This document shows positions 1 through 7,078 of a stretch of DNA of 9,842 bases, piece after piece (the first letter of the stretch is position 1; each line of letters starts with the position of its first letter). A program made the position numbers and the translations under genes. The notes under the pieces are model-generated. The model worked only from the letters and a program-made list of their open reading frames with translations. It made no database searches and was not told where the DNA came from. The stretch is from Marinilabiliales bacterium (GTDB taxonomy: Bacteria > Bacteroidota > Bacteroidia > Bacteroidales > BM523). The DNA lies in assembly GCA_002869425.1 (NCBI GenBank), contig PKSZ01000689.1, positions 2,107 to 11,948 of the forward strand, given 5' to 3'.

Positions 1-1232
1 AATATGTTTTCAAGGTTAAAGCTAAAAATGTTTATGGAGTAGAAAGCTCTGAAGCTTCATTTGTTTTTTCAGTACTACCCCCGTGGTATAGAACAATTTG
101 GGCATATATTAGCTATCTTGTAGTAATAATCGTTTTGATTATTGTAATTGTTAAGCTCTATACCCGAAAGCTGGAAAGAGAAAAAATCAGACTGGAAGGA
201 ATTGTGAAAGAAAGAACAGCAGAGGTTGTAAAACAAAAAGAAGATATTGAAAAGAAAAATGATATTCTTGAAACACAGAAAGAAGAAATTGAACTAAAGA
301 ATGTAGAGCTGGAAAAACAAAAAGAAGAGATAACGGTTCAACGCGATCATATTGCTGAAATAAACCAGGAAATGACTGACAGTATTCATTATGCTGAACG
401 TATACAAAAAGCGATTCTCCCGCATAATGAACATGCCAATGAAATCCTGGGCGATCATTTCATTTTGTTTAAACCCAAAGACATTGTATCTGGTGATTTT
501 TACTGGGCAGGTAAAATTGGAGACCAGGTATTGCTAACAGCTGCAGACTGCACAGGTCATGGTGTTCCTGGTGCATTCATGAGTATGTTAGGGGTTGCCT
601 TCCTTAATGAAGTTGTTAAAGATAAAAATGTTACAGAAGCTGGTCAGGTTCTTGACAATTTAAGACAGCATATTATACGCTCCTTGCAGCAAACAGGTAA
701 GGAAGGAGAACAAAAAGACGGTATGGATATGAGTTTCTGTGCTATTGATATGAAAAAAAATATTGCTCAATGGGCAGGAGCCAATAATCCTCTTTATATT
801 ATACGAAGAAAGGTAAGCGATGAGGACAAACTTGTTTATACAATAGACGGAAAAGAAGCAGAGCAGACACCAGATTTATCGACGGAAACGCATCACCTTT
901 TTGAATTGAAACCAGATAAAATGCCAATTGCAATCTATCTTAAAATGGATAATTTCAGAAACCATGTCATTGAATTGCAAAAAGACGATGCTCTCTATAT
1001 GTTTTCTGATGGCTACGCAGATCAGTTTGGTGGCCCAAAGGGTAAGAAATTTAAATACAAGCCGTTTAAACGTCTAATTCTGGAAGGTCAGGTTAAGTCA
1101 ATGCCTGAACAAATGGATGATCTTGACAGTGCAATAGAAAAATGGAAGGCATTTGAAGATCCAATTACAGGAAATCCAACTTTTGAACAAATTGATGATA
1201 TTGTTGTAGTTGGAATAAGAATAACGAAATAG
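1..1232 (+). CDS. Sensor-type SpoIIE (PPM) phosphatase, 3' part of gene (5' end outside window)
   Basis: The open frame runs from the left edge (first full codon at 3) to the TAG at 1230-1232, so the gene begins outside the window. It encodes the end of a Y_Y_Y-type extracytoplasmic domain finishing in LPPWYRT (about nt 75-98). One membrane helix follows (about 99-155), then a charged heptad coiled coil (about 156-375) and a C-terminal SpoIIE/PPM serine/threonine phosphatase domain (about 376-1229). Phosphatase motifs visible are ERIQKAILP, SGDFYW, ADCTGHGVPGAF, WAGANNPLY, SDGYADQFGG and the terminal EQIDDIVVVG; the acidic residues are the expected Mn/Mg ligands. It probably dephosphorylates a partner protein in the cytoplasm in response to a periplasmic signal; the target is unknown. 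The usual PVGI near the C-terminal half is MPIAI here. It is a clear paralog of the gene at 3695-7075. An internal TTG at 135 lies inside the membrane helix and is not the true start. Confidence 0.93.
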   Translation, partial: YVFKVKAKNVYGVESSEASFVFSVLPPWYRTIWAYISYLVVIIVLIIVIVKLYTRKLEREKIRLEGIVKERTAEVVKQKEDIEKKNDILETQKEEIELKNVELEKQKEEITVQRDHIAEINQEMTDSIHYAERIQKAILPHNEHANEILGDHFILFKPKDIVSGDFYWAGKIGDQVLLTAADCTGHGVPGAFMSMLGVAFLNEVVKDKNVTEAGQVLDNLRQHIIRSLQQTGKEGEQKDGMDMSFCAIDMKKNIAQWAGANNPLYIIRRKVSDEDKLVYTIDGKEAEQTPDLSTETHHLFELKPDKMPIAIYLKMDNFRNHVIELQKDDALYMFSDGYADQFGGPKGKKFKYKPFKRLILEGQVKSMPEQMDDLDSAIEKWKAFEDPITGNPTFEQIDDIVVVGIRITK

Positions 1233-1274
1233 CATGATTTAATTCTACTCACAAAATTTCAAAATAAATGCATG

Positions 1275-1309
1275 AAAAAGGCCGTCTGTTTGAGACGGTC
1301 TTTTTGTTT
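1275..1309 (+). terminator. Intrinsic terminator after the left SpoIIE phosphatase gene
   Basis: An 8-bp stem, GGCCGTCT (1280-1287) with AGACGGTC (1293-1300), closes a 5-nt loop. It is flanked by AAAAA (1275-1279) and followed by TTTTTGTTT. It lies 43 nt after the stop codon. One pair is G-U when read as + strand RNA but would be a C-A mismatch on the - strand, so the hairpin is built for the + strand transcript. Confidence 0.85.
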
Positions 1310-1380
1310 AGTATCACAGCGTAGACAATTATCGAGTTTTTTTGGATCAATCCTAAAACCTGTGAAGTAAGAAACCGCAT

Positions 1381-1409
1381 AAAAAAAGACCGTCCTTTTG
1401 AGACAGTCT
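1381..1409 (-). terminator. Intrinsic terminator of the tRNA-Gly/tRNA-Leu unit
   Basis: Read on the - strand, AGACTGTC (1409-1402) pairs with GACGGTCT (1394-1387) around a 7-nt loop, followed by a run of T (1387-1381). One pair is U-G on the - strand but a mismatch on the + strand, so the direction matches the tRNA genes. It begins 15 nt past the 3' end of tRNA-Leu. The stem core is nearly the same as in the terminator at 1275-1309. Confidence 0.8.
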
Positions 1410-1423
1410 CTTTTTCACTTCCG

Positions 1424-1509
1424 TACCCGGGGCCGGGGTCGAACCGGCACGACCATTACTGGTCACTGGATTTTAAGTCCAGCGCGTCTACCAATTCCGC
1501 CACCTGGGC
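1424..1509 (-). tRNA. tRNA-Leu (anticodon UAA)
   Basis: This 86-nt gene on the - strand folds as a class II tRNA. It has acceptor GCCCAGG, D-arm with AATTGGTAGA, anticodon arm CTGGA-CTTAAAA-TCCAG giving anticodon TAA, a long variable arm (GACCA-GTAA-TGGTC), T-arm GCCGG-TTCGACC-CCGGC and discriminator A73, all as expected for leucine. The 3' CCA is not encoded (CGG follows), so it must be added after transcription. The acceptor stem has a G1-U72 pair and an unusual A5-C68 mismatch. It is the second gene of a unit with tRNA-Gly, 29 nt downstream of it. Confidence 0.95.
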
Positions 1510-1518
1510 CTAAAAAGA

Positions 1519-1536
1519 ATCCCGATTCCTCGGGAT
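1519..1536 (-). other. Hairpin with GNRA tetraloop between the two tRNA genes
   Basis: On the - strand, ATCCCGA pairs with TCGGGAT (7 bp, extendable by one G-U pair) around a GGAA tetraloop. TTCTTTTTA follows just before tRNA-Leu. It resembles a short terminator or processing hairpin and lies in the 29-nt spacer, so it could lower tRNA-Leu output relative to tRNA-Gly or mark an RNase site. The structure is seen directly; the role is inferred. Confidence 0.5.
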
Positions 1537-1538
1537 CG

Positions 1539-1611
<73 letters not shown>

Positions 1612-1621
1612 AATTGGATTG

Positions 1622-1651
1622 CAAATATATCTAATTTTTTGATACCTACAA
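1622..1651 (-). promoter_or_regulatory. Bacteroidota-type promoter for the tRNA unit
   Basis: On the - strand, TTG (1651-1649) is followed by exactly 19 nt and then TATATTTG (1629-1622). This fits the known Bacteroidota sigma-factor consensus TTG-N17-23-TAnnTTTG. The predicted transcript start is only a few nt before tRNA-Gly, as expected for a short-leader stable RNA unit. Confidence 0.75.
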
Positions 1652-1694
1652 AATAATTATTAAAAAAATGAAAGTGCAAAATAGATGTATAAAA

Positions 1695-1729
1695 CACTAA
1701 CATTTAGTGCATTACGTGCAATCCGTAAT
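1695..1729 (-). terminator. Two small hairpins after parE, weak terminator candidate
   Basis: Just past the parE stop on the - strand, ATTACG/CGTAAT (1729-1711, 6 bp, 7-nt loop) is followed by CACTAA-ATG-TTAGTG (1709-1695, 6 bp, 3-nt loop) and then TTTT. Both stems are short and AT-rich and the T-run is brief, so termination would be weak. Some parE transcripts could run into the tRNA genes. Confidence 0.4.
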
Positions 1730-1733
1730 TGAC

Positions 1734-3566
1734 CTATGCAACATCCTCTTCCACACGCAGATTATCAATAATAAAGTTTTGTCTATCAGGTGTATTCTTG
1801 CCCATATAAAACTCCAACAACTGTGAAATTCTATCTTCTTTTCTAAATATTACTGGATCCAACCTTATACTGTCTCCAATAAAATTCTTGAACTCTCCAG
1901 GTGAAATTTCTCCAAGACCTTTAAAACGAGTGATTTCTGGATTCTGTCCCAGACTCTTTATAGCACTGATCCTTTCTTCATCTGAATAACAATAAAACGT
2001 TTTCTTCTTATTTCTTACCCTGAACAAAGGAGTTTGAAGAATATAAAGATGCTTATTCCGTATAAGATCAGGAAAAAACTGCAAAAAGAAAGTAATCAAT
2101 AACAAGCGAATATGCATACCATCAACATCAGCATCCGTTGCAATAACCACATTATTATATCTAAGATTATCAATTCCATCCTCAATATTTAAAGCTGCCT
2201 GAAGTAAATTGAATTCCTCATTTTAGTATACAACCTTCTTTGTTAACCCATACGTATTTAATGGCTTTCCTTTAAGGCTAAATACCGCCTGTGTATTTGG
2301 ATTTCTGGATTTTGTAATCGATCCACTGGCAGAATCACCCTCTGTAATAAACAAAGTAGTTTCATCTCTGATCTCATTTTTTGAATTATAATGAACCCGG
2401 CAGTCTCTTAATTTCTTATTATGAAGACTTGCCTTTTTGGCTCGCTCTTTTGCTATTTTTTTTATGCTGGAAATTGCTTTCCTTTCCTTCTCTGAAGCAA
2501 GAATTTTATTCAATAAAATTTCTGCTGTCTCAGAATTTCTATGTAAAAAATTATCCAGTGTATTTTTAACATAATCAATGATGAAATTCCGAACAGATGG
2601 TCCGTTAGGTCCCATATCTTTAGAACCTAACTTCGTTTTGGTCTGCGACTCAAACACAGGCTCCTCCACTTTTATACTGATGGCGCCAATAATAGAAGTT
2701 CTAATATCAGAAGTCTCAAAATCCTTTTTATAAAACTCCCTTACAGTCCTTACTACAGCTTCTTTAAATGCAAGCAAATGGGTTCCTCCCTGTGTTGTAT
2801 GTTGCCCATTCACAAACGAATAATATTCTTCACCATATTGGTTTCCGTGAGTCAAAGCAATTTCAATATCATCATCCTTAAAATGAATGATATCATACAA
2901 AACAGGAGAACTTATATTATCTTCCAGAAGATCAACAAGCCCTTTCTTACTGCTAAATTTGTTGCCATTTAAAGAAATTATCAACCAGGAATTCAGATAG
3001 GTATAATTTTTTATCATTGATTCAACATGCTCAATGATATACCGATACCCTCCAAACACGCCTGTATCAGGTTTAAAAACGGTTAAAACACCATTGGGTT
3101 CTGTTGATTTTTCAAGCTTTTCCTCAGTAATCTGACCTTTTTCAAAGCTTGCTATCTTCACCTCTCCTTCTCTAAATGAACTGATAACAAAAGAATCAGA
3201 AAGAGCATTAACTGCCTTTATACCCACTCCATTCAATCCCACAGACTTTTTAAAAACCCTGGAATCATATTTTGCTCCGGTATTCATCTTTGAAGCTACA
3301 TCCACAAGCTTACCCAGAGGTATTCCACGACCATAATCCCGAACACTAACCAAATCTTCATTGATTGTAATATCAATTGCCCTTCCGTTACCCATCATAA
3401 ATTCATCAATTGAATTATCGATAACTTCCTTTAACAATACATATATACCATCATCAGCAGAGCTACCATCACCCAGTTTACCAATGTACATTCCGGGTCT
3501 TCTTCTAATATGCTCCTTCCACTCAAGGGTTTTAATCGAATCTTCCGTATAATTCTGTTCTGCCAT
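1734..3566 (-). pseudogene. parE: DNA topoisomerase IV subunit B (ParE), interrupted by an in-frame stop
   Basis: ParE is the ATPase/TOPRIM subunit of topoisomerase IV, which decatenates daughter chromosomes with ParC. The reading frame spans 610 codons, near the usual size for Bacteroidota ParE. The GHKL ATPase motifs are intact: EVIDNS with catalytic E47 and N51, VRDYGRGIP with D77, [13 protein letters not shown], and the QGGTH loop. The first TOPRIM motif (EGDSA, E409) lies before, and the second (DADVDG, D478/D480/D482) after, a TAA at codon 448 (nt 2225-2223). The frame is otherwise unbroken, with no frameshift. The two pieces are 447 codons (3566-2226) and 162 codons (2222-1737), and neither holds a whole TOPRIM site. 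The start at 3566 (MAEQNY) is chosen because family proteins begin here and a -7 promoter box lies upstream; an in-frame ATG at 3629 adds an unlikely extension. It could be a recent mutation, a sequencing error, or readthrough. Confidence 0.85.
2223..2225 (-). other. In-frame TAA stop codon inside parE
   Basis: The context on the - strand is GTT GTA TAC TAA AAT GAG GAA TTC, translating as VVY-stop-NEEF. The same frame continues without shift into the TOPRIM DADVDG region. From memory of the family, this position follows KKVVY and is normally glutamate (KKVVYENEEF), so a single GAA-to-TAA change would explain it. The nearest downstream in-frame start is GTG at 2150-2148, which has no obvious ribosome binding site and lies 24 codons after the stop. 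Confidence 0.9.
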
Positions 3567-3582
3567 ACTTATAAAATATCTA

Positions 3583-3590
3583 CAAATATA
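3583..3590 (-). promoter_or_regulatory. parE: Candidate -7 element for parE
   Basis: TATATTTG on the - strand is identical to the -7 box of the tRNA promoter and fits TAnnTTTG. It lies 16 nt before the chosen parE ATG (3566). No TTG is found at the ideal 19-nt spacing, so the call rests on one element. Confidence 0.45.
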
Positions 3591-3665
3591 CTCAAAAGCC
3601 AATGCCCATGGGAATTTCTTTTTCAACAAGCAATTAACATTATTAAAGGATATGCATTTTTTTCA

Positions 3666-3673
3666 TATCTTAG
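3666..3673 (+). promoter_or_regulatory. Candidate -7 element for the sensor-phosphatase/aroK unit
   Basis: TATCTTAG matches TAnnTTTG at all but one defined base and ends 21 nt before the ATG at 3695. TTA, not TTG, occurs about 20 nt upstream. The 128-nt gap to parE is divergent, so both genes must have promoters here. Confidence 0.4.
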
Positions 3674-3694
3674 TCTGTGTAAGAGAGATTCAGA

Positions 3695-6600
3695 ATGTAC
3701 AGAAAGCTTTTTCCTGTTATTATATTGATATGCTGTAGCTTTGCATTAAAAGCCCAAAATTGGGGCATTCCTCATATTAACAACTATTCTCCATCAGAAT
3801 ACAACGGCTTTGCTCAAAATTGGTCTGCGGAACAAGATATCAGAGGCGTAATGTACTTTGCCAATGGAAAAGGGATTCTTGAATATGACGGTCAAAACTG
3901 GAGACGTTTTTTCACGGATAAGGCAAGCACCGTCTTATCTCTTGGTAAAGATACTGCAGGAAGAGTATATGTTGGAGGTGAAGGAGAAATAGGATTTCTA
4001 GGACCAGATTCTCTAGGCACAATTACGTATCATTCATTATTACATCTTCTCCCGGACAGCGAACTTGTATTTAGTTATGTATGGCACATATACGCCAACA
4101 ATACAGGCGTGTTTTTTGTAACACCAGAGAAAGTAATCAGAATTAATGGCAAGAAAGTTAAAATATGGAAATCAAAAACTTCCTTTTTTACAGGCTTTAT
4201 GACCAACGACGTATTTTATGTTGTTGACAATTCCAATGGATTAAACCAACTTATTGCCGATTCATTAACATTAATCCCAGACGGTCATTTAATGTACAGT
4301 ACACGGGCAATTTTACCAGGCCCCGGTGACAGCATAACAATCATAGGCAACAAATCAGGTATCTATCGCTATAAGAACTTTGGAAAACCTAGAAAAATAG
4401 AAACCAATACTATAAAAATATTTGAAGAAAGCTCTCTATACAAAGGAGTTATAACTCCTTTAGGAAATTATGCCTTTGCCACATTGAATAACGGAGTAAT
4501 CATAACAGATCAGGATTGCAACATTCAATTCATTATAAATGAAGATAATGGTCTGATTTCTAATTCTGTTTATGCACTCTTTTACGATCGGGATCAGGAA
4601 CTTTGGGCAAATACATCCAATGGTCTTTCCAGAATCGAAACAACAACACCATTAAGATTTATTACCGACCAAATGGGCCTTGAAGGAATTGTTCAACAAG
4701 TATGTATAATCGATAGTACTATTTTTATTGGTACATTAAGTGGTCTTTTTTCTTTAGATCTTCATAAAAACAGTTCATCCAAAATCAAACAACTGCCCTT
4801 CTCCGGTCAAATCTATAAAATAATTGCAGTAGATAATCAATTAATAATTGCTGGATCTGGAGGAATCTATTCCTTTGCAAACAATAATTTCCAACTTCTG
4901 CACAACGAATCTTATGTTTTGAGTCTGGCAAAATCAAAATTCCATAAGTATAAAATTTTATGGGGAGGCGTGGGACAAGTTGGAATTCTGAGCTTAGACA
5001 GCTCAAACCCGGGAAATAAATTTATTTATTCCGGAGGAAATGAAGAAATTCATAGTATTGCTGAACTGAATGAAGACAAAATCTTTGTAGGGACTACCAT
5101 TGATGGCATTCTTGAGATTTCCTATCAGGATTCTTTATCTGATTCTTCAATTGTAAAGCTTAATACTGCTAATGGAATTCCACAAGGGATGACGGAGCTT
5201 TTTCAATACAAAGATGAAATCTTTGTAGGTACATCGAAAGGAATCATGCGCTTCGACCGCAATTTAAATCGTTTTGTATGGTCAAATATGGTAGATCACA
5301 GCTCAAACAACTATGCATACCTCCTCTACCCCACACAGGACTCCTTATGGATGTACAGAAATAATGGAATACAATACATTAAATATAACGACACAAGTAA
5401 TAATATTGTATATCAACCTCTTCTACGATTAACCAACATTTTTAATGATTTCTACACCATCCTGCCAATTCCTGGGAAATGTATTATGGGAGGAACAGAA
5501 GGTCTTGTTATTTATACACCCAATGATATTAAGGATTATACTATTCCATACCAAATGGTTTTCAACCTTATTTTTACCAATAAAGACACAATTATTAACG
5601 GCGCCTTTTCAGACAGTAATTATAATATTTTGGCAAAACAAAATAAAGAATATGCATTCAAGTACAAGGAGAACTCGATAAGCTTTATCTATTCCTGCCC
5701 GTACTTTGGAGATGAGAATGCAGTACTTACTTCATTTATCCTTGAGGGTTTTGATGAGTTCTGGTCTGATTGGAATACAAACTGGAAAAAAGAGTATACA
5801 AATCTTCCTGAGGGGAATTATACGTTTAAAGTTAAGGCTCAGAACATTTATTATCAAGAAAGCGAAGAATTGGTTTTTGAATTTTCTATTCTTCCTCCTT
5901 GGTATAGGACTATTTGGGCTTACATATTATTTTTCATTACAGGAACATTATTGCTTATCGCAATTATTTATCTGAATTCAAGAAGATTAATTGCAGCTAA
6001 AAAACGCCTTGAAAGAATTGTAGCACAAAGAACTGCTGAAATACGCAAACAAAATGACGAAATTCTGCAACAAAAGGAGGAAATTGAAACGCAGAGAGAT
6101 CAATTAATGGATCAAAACGATGAAATACTACAGCAAAAAGAAGAAATAGAAGCACAGCGTGATGAAATCATAGAACAAAAAGAACTCGCCATTGAACAAC
6201 GCGATATGATCGCATATCAAAAAACAGAAATCACCGACAGTATTTTATACGCCAGAAGAATTCAAACAGCACTTCTTCCCGAGATGAAGAAGTTCAATTC
6301 TTTCTTTACTGACCATTTTATCTTTTTTAAACCAAGAGACATTGTCAGTGGAGATTTTTACTGGTCTAAAATGCTGGATGAAAATACCTTTATTTTCACA
6401 GCTGCTGACTGTACTGGCCATGGTGTTCCCGGTGCATTTATGAGTATGCTTGGAATAACATACCTTTCTGAAATAACAGGAAACTTATCAAATAACGAAA
6501 TCAATAATATTTCTGCAGCAGGAATTCTTGACAAGCTCAAAGACTCCATTATTCAATCGTTAAGCAGCAGGAATGCCAATTATTCTGATTCTGTGAAAGA

Positions 6601-7075
6601 TGGTATGGACATGGTATTGTGTATCTACCACAAAAAAGAAAACACGCTTCAATTTGCAGGTGCAAACAATCCATTATACCTATTTAGAAATGCTCCAATT
6701 GATCAAAATATTGAAAACTCAAAAAGTGCTACATTTGGCAATGTATCTCTTATAGAAATTAAAGGAGATAAAATGCCAGTAGGGATTCATTACAAAACAG
6801 AAGAACACTTTCACAATCACACAATAAAACCAAAAAAAGGAGATCAGATTTACCTTTTCTCAGATGGCTATGCCGACCAATTCGGAGGTCCAAAAGGTAA
6901 AAAATTCAAATACAGTTCACTTAAAAAGCTCTTTGCTGAAATGCATAATCTGGAAGGAGAAAAACAAAAAGAACTGTTGGAGCAAAACTTTGACGGTTGG
7001 ATTTCTGCCCATAATGAAGATGGGCAACCCTACGAACAAATCGATGATGTTATTATATTAGGTGTAAAATTATAA
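3695..7075 (+). CDS. Propeller/Y_Y_Y sensor fused to SpoIIE (PPM) phosphatase
   Basis: This 1126-aa protein starts with a signal peptide (residues 1-20, cut likely after FALKA). A periplasmic beta-propeller of the two-component-regulator type follows (about 25-640); a clear blade repeat is near 285-316 (GLISNSVYALF, LWANTSNGLSRI). A Y_Y_Y domain (about 650-738) ends in PPWYRT, with a membrane helix at about 741-763, a coiled coil at about 764-847 and a SpoIIE/PPM phosphatase at about 848-1126. Phosphatase motifs include ARRIQTALLP, GDFYW (D887), ADCTGHG (D905), SDGYAD (D1057) and QIDDV (D1117/D1118). The N-terminal half resembles Bacteroidota hybrid sensor kinases, but the output is a serine/threonine phosphatase. 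The signal is inferred to be a periplasmic ligand passed through the coiled coil; ligand and target are unknown. It is a paralog of the gene ending at 1232. Shikimate kinase follows after 3 nt, in the same frame. Confidence 0.94.
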   Translation: MYRKLFPVIILICCSFALKAQNWGIPHINNYSPSEYNGFAQNWSAEQDIRGVMYFANGKGILEYDGQNWRRFFTDKASTVLSLGKDTAGRVYVGGEGEIGFLGPDSLGTITYHSLLHLLPDSELVFSYVWHIYANNTGVFFVTPEKVIRINGKKVKIWKSKTSFFTGFMTNDVFYVVDNSNGLNQLIADSLTLIPDGHLMYSTRAILPGPGDSITIIGNKSGIYRYKNFGKPRKIETNTIKIFEESSLYKGVITPLGNYAFATLNNGVIITDQDCNIQFIINEDNGLISNSVYALFYDRDQELWANTSNGLSRIETTTPLRFITDQMGLEGIVQQVCIIDSTIFIGTLSGLFSLDLHKNSSSKIKQLPFSGQIYKIIAVDNQLIIAGSGGIYSFANNNFQLLHNESYVLSLAKSKFHKYKILWGGVGQVGILSLDSSNPGNKFIYSGGNEEIHSIAELNEDKIFVGTTIDGILEISYQDSLSDSSIVKLNTANGIPQGMTELFQYKDEIFVGTSKGIMRFDRNLNRFVWSNMVDHSSNNYAYLLYPTQDSLWMYRNNGIQYIKYNDTSNNIVYQPLLRLTNIFNDFYTILPIPGKCIMGGTEGLVIYTPNDIKDYTIPYQMVFNLIFTNKDTIINGAFSDSNYNILAKQNKEYAFKYKENSISFIYSCPYFGDENAVLTSFILEGFDEFWSDWNTNWKKEYTNLPEGNYTFKVKAQNIYYQESEELVFEFSILPPWYRTIWAYILFFITGTLLLIAIIYLNSRRLIAAKKRLERIVAQRTAEIRKQNDEILQQKEEIETQRDQLMDQNDEILQQKEEIEAQRDEIIEQKELAIEQRDMIAYQKTEITDSILYARRIQTALLPEMKKFNSFFTDHFIFFKPRDIVSGDFYWSKMLDENTFIFTAADCTGHGVPGAFMSMLGITYLSEITGNLSNNEINNISAAGILDKLKDSIIQSLSSRNANYSDSVKDGMDMVLCIYHKKENTLQFAGANNPLYLFRNAPIDQNIENSKSATFGNVSLIEIKGDKMPVGIHYKTEEHFHNHTIKPKKGDQIYLFSDGYADQFGGPKGKKFKYSSLKKLFAEMHNLEGEKQKELLEQNFDGWISAHNEDGQPYEQIDDVIILGVKL
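6053..6178 (+). repeat. Two tandem 63-bp units encoding a 21-residue coiled-coil repeat
   Basis: Copies at 6053-6115 and 6116-6178 encode NDEILQQKEEIETQRDQLMDQ-like units (residues 787-807 and 808-828). Each is three heptads, and 16 of the first 17 residues are shared. The DNA differs at many third positions, so the duplication is old or constrained at protein level. The unit lies between the membrane helix and the phosphatase domain and lengthens the signalling stalk. Confidence 0.8.
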
Positions 7076-7078
7076 GCT

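Noticed and set aside
135..1232. A complete 365-aa phosphatase starting at TTG 135
   Set aside because: The frame is open to the window edge, and the upstream codons encode Y_Y_Y and membrane sequence matching the paralog. The TTG is a leucine inside the membrane helix.
1233..1380. Integration site or mobile element next to the tRNA genes
   Set aside because: No direct repeat of a tRNA 3' end, integrase gene or inverted terminal repeat is visible; the stretch holds only the terminator and unremarkable AT-rich sequence.
1734..2222. Frameshift in parE
   Set aside because: Both parts are in the same frame (distance between frames is a multiple of 3) and the codons between them encode the expected [16 protein letters not shown]; the only lesion is a TAA substitution.
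3567..3629. In-frame N-terminal extension of parE from an ATG at 3629
   Set aside because: The extra 21 residues ([21 protein letters not shown]) do not resemble ParE, and the candidate -7 promoter box at 3583-3590 lies inside them. MAEQNY at 3566 matches the family start.
2381..3728. Several short + strand ORFs across the parE region
   Set aside because: They are opposite-strand shadows of parE with no family resemblance or start signals.
3695..3760. Lipoprotein signal on the sensor phosphatase (LICC near residue 12)
   Set aside because: The residue before the second cysteine is another cysteine, not G/A/S, and a normal cleavage site (LKA before QNW) follows.
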